Shown here: positions 1 through 5,508 of the stretch, piece by piece
How positions within the stretch are numbered: position 1 is the stretch's first letter
How the letters are laid out: each line of letters opens with the position of its first letter
Source: Lysobacteraceae bacterium
Lineage (GTDB): Bacteria; Pseudomonadota; Gammaproteobacteria; DSM-19610
Reading direction: 5' to 3'
NCBI GenBank assembly: GCA_020201295.1
Contig: JAIVHA010000208.1
Coordinates: forward strand, 1-9,557
Length of the DNA: 9,557 nt
Translations under genes and position numbers: made by a program
The notes under the pieces: generated by a model
What the model was told of the DNA's origin: nothing
Database searches by the model: none
Seen by the model: the letters and a program-made list of their open reading frames with translations, nothing else

Positions 1-1
1 G

Positions 2-76
2 GGATATTGGAGCCGCAAGGCGCGGGACAAGGGGCTTCTCACCGAGAAGGAACTGGAACGCTACCTGAACGCGTGA
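2..76 (+). CDS. 3' end of a probable antitoxin gene (partial)
   Basis: Only the last 24 codons lie in the window, read in the frame that ends at the TGA of 74-76. The peptide contains WSRKARDKGLLTEKELERYL, a charged amphipathic helix typical of the C-terminal, toxin-wrapping tail of small antitoxins. The stop overlaps the GTG start of the PIN toxin in the four bases GTGA (73-76), the usual coupling of an antitoxin-toxin operon with the antitoxin first. The DNA-binding part lies upstream of the window, so its class (ribbon-helix-helix, AbrB or other) cannot be decided. The assignment rests on context and on the tail composition rather than on a recognised domain. Confidence 0.6.
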   Translation, partial: GYWSRKARDKGLLTEKELERYLNA

Positions 77-477
77 AGGCCGTTCTCGATACCAACATCT
101 ACGTCTCGGCAATCGCCCTGCCCGGTGGCCAGGCGGAAAAGGCACTGCTGGCCGCCCTCCATGGCCACTACCGGGTGGCGATATCCAAACCCATCATCCA
201 CGAAGTACTGGACGTCCTTGCCAGAAAATTCGCTCGGGATCCCGAGGCCCTGGCAAGAGTGGCTGTGTTCCTGGACGAACTCGGCACCCTGGTCCATCCG
301 CGAAAGACACTGGACATACTGAAAGACACCCCGGACAACCGCATACTGGAATGTGCCGCCACGGCACGCGCCCACTACATCGTCACCGGTGACCGCGCCA
401 TGCTTGCGCTCGGGCACTATCAGGAAACCCGGATCGTGACATTGCGGGCCTTCCTGGATCTGCTGGAAATCCATTAA
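73..477 (+). CDS. PIN-domain toxin (putative TA toxin component, PIN family)
   Basis: This encodes 134 residues read from GTG at 73. An upstream in-frame start exists, but it would run through the antitoxin reading frame. PIN domains of this kind are Mg/Mn-dependent RNases, in TA pairs usually cutting tRNA, rRNA or mRNA. The acidic site is visible: D6 in VLDTNIYVSA, E44 in KPIIHEVLDVL, D88 in DTPDNRILECA and D107 in IVTGDRAML. The order and length match the PIN_3 / TIGR00305 family, which is paired with many kinds of antitoxin. The gene overlaps its presumed antitoxin by four bases, so the two are likely translationally coupled. It converges on the HTH antitoxin gene with only eight bases between the stops. 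It appears intact; the cellular target is unknown. Confidence 0.88.
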   Translation: MKAVLDTNIYVSAIALPGGQAEKALLAALHGHYRVAISKPIIHEVLDVLARKFARDPEALARVAVFLDELGTLVHPRKTLDILKDTPDNRILECAATARAHYIVTGDRAMLALGHYQETRIVTLRAFLDLLEIH

Positions 478-485
478 TCCCTGGC

Positions 486-791
486 TTATGCCGCGCGGCC
501 GCGCGGCCGGACCGAAAGCTCCAACCCAAGCGCATGGAGTATCTCCACCAGGCTGGACAGACGTGGATTGCCGTTTTCCGAAAGCGTGCTGTAGAGCGCC
601 TCGCGGGAAAGCCCAGTACGCTGCGCCAACTCGGACATCCCCATCATGGCCCGAACGACATCCCGCATCACGGCCAGCATCAACTGTTCGTTACCATCCT
701 CGATGGCGGCATTGAGGTATTCCGCGATGTCTTCCGGTGATTCCAGATAGTCCACCGGGTCATAGGGCGTCGTCTTGTCTCGTTCAGCCAT
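486..791 (-). CDS. HTH antitoxin of a RelE/HigB-like pair (HI1420-type, HigA-like)
   Basis: This encodes 101 residues from ATG at 789-791. A longer frame reaches 857, but this ATG has a strong GGAGG about seven bases upstream and matches the family N-terminus (AERDKTTPYDPVDYL, then an SPEDIAEYLNAA helix). The middle and C-terminal parts form an HTH: MGMSELAQRTGLSREALY, then NPRLSSLVEILHALGLEL. This is the addiction-module antidote family (TIGR02684) that normally follows a RelE-like toxin. It overlaps the upstream toxin gene by eight bases. Expected roles are to neutralise the toxin and repress the operon, probably at the palindrome 1106-1125. The last codons lie in a GC palindrome (about 491-506) that may help end transcription between the convergent TA operons. 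Confidence 0.88.
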   Translation of the reverse strand: MAERDKTTPYDPVDYLESPEDIAEYLNAAIEDGNEQLMLAVMRDVVRAMMGMSELAQRTGLSREALYSTLSENGNPRLSSLVEILHALGLELSVRPRGRAA

Positions 792-1098
792 GACAGGACC
801 TCCAGTAGGCCTTTGCCTGTTCGATATCACGCTGCTGTGTGGATTTGTCACCCCCACAAAGCAGTATCACCACGGATTCGCCATCCCAGGCATAGTACAG
901 GCGATAGCCCTTGCCCTCCGGGATGCGCAATTCACGCACACCCTCGCCTACCGACTTCCAATCACCTTCCAGACCTAATGAGAGTCGCCGTACCCGCACA
1001 TGAATACGTTGTTTGGCACAGGTGTCACGCAGTCCGCGCAGCCATTCGTCGAATGGCACCCGTCCCTGGGCATCGCGATACTTGCGAATTTCTACCAT
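784..1098 (-). CDS. RelE/HigB-like toxin (addiction module killer, HI1419-type)
   Basis: This encodes 104 residues, a normal length for the family. The RelE-fold landmarks are visible: an N-terminal FDEWLRGL helix, the basic stretch RIHVRVRRL, the strands GVRELRIPEGKGYRLYY, and the signature CGGDKSTQQRDIEQAKAYW. These match TIGR02683, in which the toxin gene precedes an HTH antitoxin as it does here. Such toxins cut mRNA on the ribosome. The start is ATG at 1096-1098. There is no Shine-Dalgarno sequence before it; instead TTCCCC separates the ATG from a probable -10 box, so the mRNA may be leaderless. A toxin-first operon needs tight repression, which the adjacent perfect palindrome could supply. 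Confidence 0.88.
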   Translation of the reverse strand: MVEIRKYRDAQGRVPFDEWLRGLRDTCAKQRIHVRVRRLSLGLEGDWKSVGEGVRELRIPEGKGYRLYYAWDGESVVILLCGGDKSTQQRDIEQAKAYWRSCHG

Positions 1099-1104
1099 GG
1101 GGAA

Positions 1105-1132
1105 AGTGTAATATATATATTACACGTGTCAA
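1105..1132 (-). promoter_or_regulatory. Promoter of the RelE-like/HTH operon
   Basis: On the minus strand there is a perfect -35 TTGACA (1127-1132), a 16-base spacer and a -10-like TACACT (1105-1110). The -10 box ends six bases before the toxin ATG, so the predicted transcription start falls on or next to the start codon. The spacer and -10 box lie inside the palindrome 1106-1125, so a bound repressor would block RNA polymerase. Confidence 0.6.
1106..1125. promoter_or_regulatory. Perfect 20-bp palindrome, likely TA operator
   Basis: GTGTAATATATATATTACAC equals its own reverse complement. It covers the spacer and -10 region of the TA promoter, directly before the toxin start. By analogy with HigA-like antitoxins, which bind short palindromes over their own promoter, it is probably the autorepression operator. 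The palindrome is seen directly; the binding is inferred. Confidence 0.65.
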
Positions 1133-1147
1133 CACAAACCTACCGAA

Positions 1148-1423
1148 TCAGGAATGGCCATCCAGCTCCTTCTGGATCCGTTCCGCGAGATACATCTTGA
1201 GCAGGGACTGGTAGGGGACGTCCCGCTTATTGGCCAGCATCTTCAGGTTGTACAGCATGGCCTCGGGCAGGCGCAGGGAAATGGTCTTGACCGAGGGCTT
1301 GAGATTCGGCATCGACACCGGGGCCGCCCGCGACCAGTCGACATAGTCCGCCGAATCGTGCGTCTCCCAGAAAGCACGCTCCTCGGCCTCAGTCTTGAAT
1401 TTCGGAATTGCCTTTTTCTTCAT
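1148..1423 (-). CDS. brnA: BrnA/CopG-type ribbon-helix-helix antitoxin
   Basis: This encodes 91 residues. The N-terminal half carries the toxin-binding motif usual in this family (KFKTEAEERAFWETHDSADYVDW, about residues 9-31). The C-terminal half is a ribbon-helix-helix unit (about residues 45-88): strand KTISLRLPEAM, then two helices containing LANKRDVPYQSLLKMYLAERI. This matches the CopG-antitoxin family (PF12441) found with BrnT toxins. The ATG at 1421-1423 lies inside brnT; the genes overlap by 35 bases and an AGAGG lies about eight bases upstream. Expected roles are to bind BrnT and, as a dimer, to repress the operon. The gene is intact. Confidence 0.87.
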   Translation of the reverse strand: MKKKAIPKFKTEAEERAFWETHDSADYVDWSRAAPVSMPNLKPSVKTISLRLPEAMLYNLKMLANKRDVPYQSLLKMYLAERIQKELDGHS

Positions 1424-1706
1424 AAATCAGCCTCTCGCGCCGGCTCATGTCGCGCGCGGAAATCACCCGTATCCACACCCCGCGAATCGTGAAGACCTGG
1501 AACAGGTGTCTTCCTGTATCCGTCACCCCCAGGGCGTAATAGCGCTTTTCGTCTTCAGAGTGTTTTTCATCGTCCGCGACCAACAAGGGGCGGTTGAAAA
1601 ACACCTGCTCGCATTCCGAACGGGAAACCCCGTGCTTGCGCCAGCTTTTCTCGGCATTGCCCGCATCCCATTCGAAGCCTTCACAGCCGGACAGATCCTT
1701 ATCCAT
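1389..1706 (-). CDS. brnT: BrnT-like RNase toxin
   Basis: Family landmarks are FEWDAGNAEKSWRKHGVS near the N-terminus, a VFF...LLVADDEKHSEDEKRYYALG centre, and RVISARDMSRRERLIYEE near the end. BrnT is a RelE-fold ribonuclease neutralised by BrnA. I chose ATG 1704-1706 (105 residues) over ATG 1722-1724. The upstream ATG overlaps the -10-flanking sequence of a good promoter, so it could not be in the transcript. The chosen ATG begins six bases after the -10 box. No Shine-Dalgarno is present, again suggesting a leaderless message. The gene precedes and overlaps brnA. The porin terminator at 1760-1786 insulates it from readthrough. Confidence 0.87.
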   Translation of the reverse strand: MDKDLSGCEGFEWDAGNAEKSWRKHGVSRSECEQVFFNRPLLVADDEKHSEDEKRYYALGVTDTGRHLFQVFTIRGVWIRVISARDMSRRERLIYEEKGNSEIQD

Positions 1707-1712
1707 GGGAAA

Positions 1713-1741
1713 TGTATACTCCATATATATACATACATCAA
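1713..1741 (-). promoter_or_regulatory. brnTA promoter
   Basis: The minus strand reads TTGATG (1736-1741), a 17-base spacer, then TATACA (1713-1718). The -10 box ends six bases before the brnT ATG at 1706, exactly the spacing seen in the RelE-like operon. An inverted repeat of seven-base arms (1712-1718 and 1728-1734, ATGTATA/TATACAT) covers the -10 box and spacer and is the likely BrnA operator. Confidence 0.6.
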
Positions 1742-1759
1742 GCGCACCGTAACTGCCCG

Positions 1760-1786
1760 AAAAAAAACGGGGCCCGCAGGCCCCGT
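1760..1786 (-). terminator. Rho-independent terminator of the porin gene
   Basis: An eight-base-pair stem (ACGGGGCC at 1767-1774 with GGCCCCGT at 1779-1786) has a four-base loop. Read on the minus strand it runs straight into a U tract (the complement of eight A at 1760-1767). It lies about 28 bases past the porin stop and separates that gene from the brnTA promoter. Confidence 0.9.
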
Positions 1787-1814
1787 TCTTTGGTTCCGTT
1801 CCGAACGAGCCGGA

Positions 1815-2888
1815 TTAGAACTTGTGGCGCAGACCCACGGAGATCCGGTCTTCCTCACCAGTGTGAGTAGTGCCGGTCACGTCGGTCTGAGCCCAGCCGA
1901 AAGTGACGTCGGTGCGGTTGCTGAGCTTGTGGTTGAGGGCCAGGGTGATGCTGTCCTGCTCGAAGCCGTTGGTACCGTCCAGCTCCTCGGCCTCGCCATA
2001 GGCCAGGAACAGCAGGGTGTTACCCATGCCCGCGGAGGCGCCGATGAACCACTGGCTGGCGTCGTCGGTGGCCACGGCGCCGTCGTTACGTGTCGATACA
2101 ATGGTGCTGTTGAACAAACCATTGTTCTGGTTCAGCAGCGAACCCACTTCGTACTGGGCATAGAGGCCGAACATGTCGTTGATGGCGAAGCTGCCACCGA
2201 TCTTCCAGGCATCATCGCCAATGTCTTCGCCCACGGCGTTCACCGAGTCGCCGGAGTCGCTGGAGATGTAATCAATGAATGCCAGCAGACCCAGGTCCTT
2301 GTTGCGATAGTGGGCGCCGATGCCATAGGTGTCGTTGCCGTCTACTGTATCGTCGCTGTCAAAGGAGTAGTCAACGGTAACGCCCACGCCGTAGAAGGAG
2401 GGGCTGTCGTAGCGGACGTGGTTGTTCATGCGGCCCCGGCTTTCGCCCCTGCCGTTATGCAGGCCATCGGATTGCAGGCCATTGTTGCGTCCCTGCAGGG
2501 CGGTACGGTAGATGGGGTCCACCATGGCGCCATGGGACTTGTAGGAAGTGGAGATGGTGCCGAAGCGTACCTTACCGAAGTTGCCGGCCAGACCGACCCA
2601 CTGGTCACGAGCGGTGGTGCCGGAACCTTCATCGGCGTTAAATCCGAAATCCACCAGGAAGATGGCCTGCAGGCCGTTGCCCAGATCTTCGGAACCCTTC
2701 ACACCAATTGCGGAGGTGTTGTTTTCCATGTTGATATCATCGATGGCGTCGCCACGACCGCTATCCTGATCGATGGAATCGATGGACACGTTCACGTTAC
2801 CAAACACGGTCACATTGCCGGCCTGGGCCACGCTCACACCACCGGCCAGAACGGCGGCAACTGCGAAGGAAATAAGATTCTTGTTCAT
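1815..2888 (-). CDS. Outer-membrane porin (Gram-negative porin superfamily, OmpC-like)
   Basis: This encodes 357 residues. It forms a trimeric beta-barrel channel for small hydrophilic solutes. A clear Sec signal peptide opens it: MNKN, hydrophobic ISFAVAAVLAGGVSV, and cleavage after AQA at residue 23. The mature protein starts GNVTVFGNVNVS, as porins of the Porin_4 family do. Alternating amphipathic strands and Asp/Gly-rich loops follow throughout. The last residue is Phe (ISVGLRHKF), the outer-membrane assembly signal recognised by BamA. The start is ATG 2886-2888 with AGGAGA seven bases upstream; the longer frame lacks a signal peptide at its N-terminus. The gene is monocistronic with its own terminator. 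Ion or substrate selectivity cannot be told. The long open frame antisense to it looks like a codon-bias shadow. Confidence 0.93.
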   Translation of the reverse strand: MNKNLISFAVAAVLAGGVSVAQAGNVTVFGNVNVSIDSIDQDSGRGDAIDDINMENNTSAIGVKGSEDLGNGLQAIFLVDFGFNADEGSGTTARDQWVGLAGNFGKVRFGTISTSYKSHGAMVDPIYRTALQGRNNGLQSDGLHNGRGESRGRMNNHVRYDSPSFYGVGVTVDYSFDSDDTVDGNDTYGIGAHYRNKDLGLLAFIDYISSDSGDSVNAVGEDIGDDAWKIGGSFAINDMFGLYAQYEVGSLLNQNNGLFNSTIVSTRNDGAVATDDASQWFIGASAGMGNTLLFLAYGEAEELDGTNGFEQDSITLALNHKLSNRTDVTFGWAQTDVTGTTHTGEEDRISVGLRHKF

Positions 2889-2963
2889 AAGTCTCTCCTT
2901 TGAAGAGATTTGTAGTGTCCGTACAGACGGGTTGTCGTTACACCGGCGTACCTTAGACCAGCC

Positions 2964-2979
2964 TTGCATGAAAATGCAA
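2964..2979. promoter_or_regulatory. Inverted repeat in the porin upstream region
   Basis: TTGCAT-4-ATGCAA is a perfect dyad about 76 bases before the porin start. On the minus strand its first arm could serve as a -35 box (TTGCAT), with TAAGGT 18 bases on as a poor -10. It may therefore be a promoter, an operator or both. No known regulator motif is recognised. Confidence 0.35.
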
Positions 2980-2990
2980 CTAATTTTTTC

Positions 2991-3014
2991 AAAAAAGCCA
3001 CATTTGTGGTTTTT
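2991..3014. terminator. Possible bidirectional terminator upstream of the porin
   Basis: The stem CCACA/TGTGG (2998-3002 and 3005-3009) is flanked by six A on the left and five T on the right, so it could terminate transcription in either direction. The stem is only five base pairs with a two-base loop, so any effect would be weak. It would shield the porin promoter from the TA operon to its right. Confidence 0.35.
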
Positions 3015-3258
3015 GTGCAGCTTTTTTACCACAGGCGTTCCGGCTGGTGCCGGTCCTCAATGGGAAAACCTATGGGAATCAGTCCTTGAATTGCATTTAT
3101 CCAGACAAGTTGGCCCAATACAACGGCTACCAGGACTGTATCTTTAGGGGGACGTGGAAACGAGACAGATATTCCCGGGGATTGGAGGGGAAGATCTGGA
3201 TTCCCGCCTGCGCGGGAATGACGGCTGCAAGGTGCGGGGATGGGCAAGCCCCGGTGCT
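3015..3258. other. Gene-free stretch between porin and PIN toxin
   Basis: No convincing coding frame is present; the short open frames run through the dyad at 3200-3219 and resemble no protein I know. Apart from that dyad I see no promoter or RNA gene. Confidence 0.5.
3200..3219. repeat. Dispersed dyad, ATTCCCGC type
   Basis: Arms ATTCCCGC (3200-3207) and GCGGGAAT (3212-3219) enclose the loop CTGC and are followed by GACGG. I recall this kind of intergenic dyad from many proteobacteria. A relative with changed but still paired arms lies at 4234-4253. Confidence 0.65.
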
Positions 3259-3711
3259 TCAGGAAAACCCGGGCAGCCGCAGCGCCCCGGCCGGGGTCAG
3301 AATGCGCAGACCCGGGATATCCGGCACGTCCAGCAGATCCTGGTCACCGGTGACCAGCCAGGTGGCCCCGGCGGTCAGGGCTGCCTGAATGAACATGTCG
3401 TCATCCGGATCACGGCACCAGGTTCGCGCCGCCATGTCCGGCGTTATCTCGACCCAGTGCGCGGTAGCATCCAGGTCGTGCAGAATGCGCTGGCGCAATT
3501 CCAGACTCAAATAGGGATCGAACCTGGGGCGCCAGATGCGTGTCTCGAGTTCCGCGAAAGTGGCCGGTGAGAAGACTGGCCGCCCAAGCAGCAGCACCTG
3601 CCGGACCAGCCGGGCCGCGACGCCTTCCCGCGTGAGGGCCGCGCTGATCCAGACATTGGTATCGATCACTACCAGCGGTGCATCAGCCGCTCGCGGCGGC
3701 TCAGCTTTCAT
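3259..3711 (-). CDS. PIN-domain toxin of a Phd-PIN pair
   Basis: This encodes 150 residues. It is a probable Mg-dependent RNase toxin of the PIN_3 / TIGR00305 family. Active-site acids are visible: D17 in VVIDTNVWISA, E54 in FAELETRIW, the D101-D105 cluster in DPDDDMFIQAA, and D123 in LVTGDQDLLDV. The start is ATG 3709-3711, inside the last codons of the antitoxin; the genes overlap by 11 bases, so they are translationally coupled. The N-terminal ten residues are an unconserved-looking Pro/Ala extension. It is a distant relative of the PIN toxin at 73-477 but plainly not a recent duplicate. Its target is unknown. It appears intact. Confidence 0.88.
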   Translation of the reverse strand: MKAEPPRAADAPLVVIDTNVWISAALTREGVAARLVRQVLLLGRPVFSPATFAELETRIWRPRFDPYLSLELRQRILHDLDATAHWVEITPDMAARTWCRDPDDDMFIQAALTAGATWLVTGDQDLLDVPDIPGLRILTPAGALRLPGFS

Positions 3712-3952
3712 CCGCCAGCAGTCTCTCCAGCTCTTCGCTCGTCAGCCCCGCGCGCCGCGCGGCATCGGCCGACTCGTCCAGCGTATGCCGCAAGCGGTTG
3801 GCATAGAAGGCACGCATGGCCTCGTAATCGCGCGCACTCACCATGATGCCGGCCACGCGCTTGTGGCGCATCACGCGCACCGGCTCGCGCTGCGCCTGGT
3901 CCAGCAATTCGCCAAAACGGGTCTTGGCATCATTCGCGGTCATGGTTTTCAT
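3701..3952 (-). CDS. Phd/YefM-family antitoxin
   Basis: This encodes 83 residues. The N-terminus MKTMTANDAKTRFGELLDQA is the characteristic Phd/YefM opening, followed by the strand PVRVMRHKRVAGIMVS and a charged, probably disordered tail ending TSEELERLLADES that would wrap the toxin. Phd-type antitoxins bind operator DNA as dimers and neutralise partner toxins of several families, PIN among them. An ATG at 3943 is an alternative start three codons in; the first (3950-3952) has an AGGA ten bases upstream. Translation probably couples directly into the PIN toxin. Confidence 0.9.
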   Translation of the reverse strand: MKTMTANDAKTRFGELLDQAQREPVRVMRHKRVAGIMVSARDYEAMRAFYANRLRHTLDESADAARRAGLTSEELERLLADES

Positions 3953-3986
3953 GGCGAGGACGTCCTACATATCAGGAGATACGATC

Positions 3987-4014
3987 AATTTAAACGTTTC
4001 GTTCGATTTGTCAA
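3987..4014 (-). promoter_or_regulatory. Promoter of the Phd-PIN operon
   Basis: The minus strand has a perfect -35 TTGACA (4009-4014), a 16-base spacer and a -10-like TAAATT (3987-3992), giving a leader of about 28 bases. The palindrome AAACGTTT (3992-3999) sits in the spacer and could be part of the Phd operator. This pair, unlike the other two minus-strand TA operons, has a leader. Confidence 0.55.
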
Positions 4015-4055
4015 CCATACCTGTTTTAGTCAACCCAATCGTTGCAGAATCCCTC

Positions 4056-4107
4056 CTGTAGGAGCGGCGCAAGCCGCGAACATTCGCGGCTTGCGCCGCT
4101 CCTACAG
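4056..4107. repeat. REP palindrome, GTAGGAGCGG family (copy 1)
   Basis: Two perfect 25-base arms (4056-4080 and 4083-4107) flank a two-base centre. The arm begins CTGTAGGAGCGGCGCAAGCC. This is a head-to-head pair of REP units of the type mobilised by REP-associated tyrosine transposases. It has the same arm core as copy 3. Confidence 0.88.
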
Positions 4108-4233
4108 CGCCCAGGCCGAGCCGCCCTGCCGGTGCATTCCAGGCGCAGGATTCAAGGCCAGCGCTCGAAGGACCTGTGCAGGGATGTGAGCGTAGCGAGC
4201 CATCCCGGGAAACGCAGCGGATGCGGGTTCTGG

Positions 4234-4253
4234 ATCCCGGCATGCGCCGGGAT
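4234..4253. repeat. Dispersed dyad, ATCCCGGC variant
   Basis: Arms ATCCCGGC (4234-4241) and GCCGGGAT (4246-4253) enclose the loop ATGC and are again followed by GACGG and preceded by CTGG. It matches the element at 3200-3219, with base changes on both sides of the stem that keep pairing. Confidence 0.65.
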
Positions 4254-4281
4254 GACGGAAAGGGTGCCCCCATACACACAA

Positions 4282-4302
4282 AACCCGCCACAAGGGCGGG
4301 TT
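4282..4302 (-). terminator. Terminator-like stem
   Basis: AACCCGCC (4282-4289) pairs perfectly with GGCGGGTT (4295-4302) over a five-base loop. On the minus strand it is followed by UUUU then GUGUGU, so it could be a weak second terminator for transcription coming from rpsI. Confidence 0.4.
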
Positions 4303-4335
4303 CCGTGCGTATTGGCTGGGGGACAAGGATTACTC

Positions 4336-4421
4336 GGCCTGCGGCCTCGCCCTTCGGGCCGCCGTCGCTGACGCTCCGTGCGTTCACCCTCCCTGCGGTC
4401 GGGTGTCGAACCTTGAGGTTC
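4336..4421. repeat. Run of consecutive mini-hairpins
   Basis: Within 86 bases lie GGCC-3-GGCC (4336-4346), GCCC-3-GGGC (4349-4359), CGTC-3-GACG (4363-4373), ACCC-11-GGGT (4386-4404) and GAACC-4-GGTTC (4408-4421). They do not overlap. No tRNA cloverleaf or known RNA family could be folded from them by eye. Confidence 0.5.
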
Positions 4422-4456
4422 TCATCTAGACGATCCCCCAAATAAGGTTCCAGCGC

Positions 4457-4486
4457 CCGGCATCCGCGACAGGCCGCGGATGCCGG
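4457..4486 (-). terminator. Hairpin after rpsI
   Basis: A perfect 12-base-pair stem (4457-4468 with 4475-4486) with a six-base loop starts about ten bases after the rpsI stop. It has no U tract, so it may block 3' exonucleases or aid Rho-dependent ending rather than act as an intrinsic terminator. Confidence 0.5.
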
Positions 4487-4496
4487 TACAGCGGGA

Positions 4497-4889
4497 TCAG
4501 CGCTTGGAGAACTGGGTCGCGCGCCGCGCCTTGCGCAGGCCGACCTTCTTGCGTTCCACTTCGCGGGCGTCGCGGGTCACCAGACCGGCGCGGCGCAGGG
4601 TGGGACGCAGCTCTTCGTTATAGCTGATCAGCGCGCGGGCAATGCCGTGACGGATGGCGCCGGCCTGGCCGGTGGTGCCACCGCCCTTGACCGTGGCCTT
4701 GACGTCCATCTGGCTCAGCATGTCGACGGTTTCCAGGGCCTGGCGCACGATCATGCGCGCAGTCTGGCGACCGAAGTACTGGTCCAGGGGACGGTCATTG
4801 ACGGTGATATTGCCGGTGCCCTTGCTCAGGAACACACGGGCCGTGGAGGTCTTGCGACGACCGGTGGCGTAATTCTGTGCTTGCGACAT
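4497..4889 (-). CDS. rpsI: 30S ribosomal protein S9
   Basis: This encodes 130 residues, the usual bacterial S9 length. S9 sits in the head of the small subunit, and its C-terminal tail reaches the P-site tRNA. Visible hallmarks are NYATGRRKTSTARVFL at the start, GGGTTGQAGAIRHGIARAL in the middle, TRDAREVERKKVGLRKARR near the end, and the terminal SKR whose last Arg contacts tRNA. The gap to rplM is 19 bases, so the pair is co-transcribed in the widespread rplM-rpsI order. The gene is intact. Instead of the petABC/sspA genes that often follow rpsI, only repeats and a TA operon come after it. Confidence 0.97.
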   Translation of the reverse strand: MSQAQNYATGRRKTSTARVFLSKGTGNITVNDRPLDQYFGRQTARMIVRQALETVDMLSQMDVKATVKGGGTTGQAGAIRHGIARALISYNEELRPTLRRAGLVTRDAREVERKKVGLRKARRATQFSKR

Positions 4890-4908
4890 GTTGGTTACGA
4901 ACCTTTAC

Positions 4909-5337
4909 TCAGAGTTCCAGGGGCGCGGGCTGCTGGGCGGCATGGTTGTGCTCGCCGCCGGCATAGACCTTCAGCTTGCGGTACATGGCACGTCCCAGCG
5001 CATTCTTGGGCAGCATGCCCTTGACGGCGATTTCCAGTACCCGGCCGGGGGCACGAGCCTGCAGCTTTTCGAAGCTGATGGACTTCATGTTGCCGATGTA
5101 ACCGGTGTGGTGGTAGTACATCTTGTCGGTGGCCTTGCGGCCGGTGACCCGGATCTTGTCGGCGTTCACGACCACGATGTAGTCGCCAGTGTCCACATGG
5201 GGGGTGAACTCGGGCTTGTGCTTGCCGCGCAGGCGCCGGGCGATCTCGGTGGCCAGACGACCGAGGGTCTTGTTCTCGGCATCCACCAGGTACCAGTCAC
5301 GCTTTACGGTTTCCGGCTTGGCACTAAAGGTCTTCAT
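4909..5337 (-). CDS. rplM: 50S ribosomal protein L13
   Basis: This encodes 142 residues, equal to E. coli L13 as remembered. L13 is an early-assembly protein of the large subunit that binds 23S rRNA. It opens MKTFSAKPETVKRDWYLVDA and contains TLGRLATEIARRLRGKHKP, GDYIVVVNADKI, TGRKATDKMYYHHTGY and MLPKNALGRAMYRKLKVYAG, all family hallmarks. The start is ATG 5335-5337 with GGAG eight bases upstream; the frame stays open to 5457, but that extension reads through the leader terminator and is not L13. L13 is reported to repress its own operon in E. coli by acting on the leader. Here the leader holds a strong terminator, so control may be transcriptional as well. Confidence 0.97.
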   Translation of the reverse strand: MKTFSAKPETVKRDWYLVDAENKTLGRLATEIARRLRGKHKPEFTPHVDTGDYIVVVNADKIRVTGRKATDKMYYHHTGYIGNMKSISFEKLQARAPGRVLEIAVKGMLPKNALGRAMYRKLKVYAGGEHNHAAQQPAPLEL

Positions 5338-5442
5338 CGGATGGCTCCAGATCCTGACTGCTCTCGTCAAAGAGCGGGAATGGTACATAATGGGATGCCC
5401 GGATACAAGCACCCCGGCAGGCGGAATTCCCGGAATGCGGAC

Positions 5443-5474
5443 AAAAAAAAAGCGCAACCTGGAGGAGGTTGCGC
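5443..5474 (-). terminator. Intrinsic terminator inside the rplM leader
   Basis: GCGCAACCT (5452-5460) and AGGTTGCGC (5466-5474) form a perfect nine-base-pair stem with a five-base loop. On the minus strand it is followed by nine U (5443-5451). It lies about 77-109 bases after the predicted transcription start and about 105 bases before the rplM ATG, so it can attenuate transcription unless antiterminated or bypassed by a second promoter. Confidence 0.85.
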
Positions 5475-5508
5475 ATTAAATACCACCAAAAGGAGGATTG
5501 GAGGAGTA

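Larger units (their letters stand above)
4108..4456. other. Gene-free composite of dyads between TA operon and rpsI
   Basis: No coding frame here looks like a real gene. The stretch holds the dyad 4234-4253, a terminator-like stem 4282-4302, and a run of mini-hairpins 4336-4421. The frame across it on the minus strand (through 4441) reads low-complexity peptide and looks like repeat-derived sequence. Confidence 0.55.

Noticed and set aside
1395..2903. 502-codon open frame on the plus strand opposite brnT and the porin
   Set aside because: It lies antisense to two well-supported genes, is rich in Val, Ala and Gly as an antisense codon shadow would be, and matches no family I recognise.
4408..4421. 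GAACC-4-GGTTC considered as a tRNA T-arm
   Set aside because: No acceptor stem, anticodon arm or CCA end could be placed around it on either strand.
3965..4441. 158-codon minus-strand frame
   Set aside because: It runs through a REP palindrome, a second dyad and the mini-hairpin run. The peptide is repeat-derived low-complexity sequence with no recognisable domain.
4909..5457. A longer L13 starting at TTG 5455-5457
   Set aside because: The extra 40 residues are encoded by the terminator U tract and leader. The ATG at 5335-5337 has a Shine-Dalgarno and gives the standard L13 length.
5452..5474. The leader hairpin as the terminator of the ferredoxin gene
   Set aside because: It is about 170 bases past the ferredoxin stop, and a consensus-like promoter lies in between, so it sits in the rplM transcript. 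It remains possible as a shared end and is noted under the leader finding.
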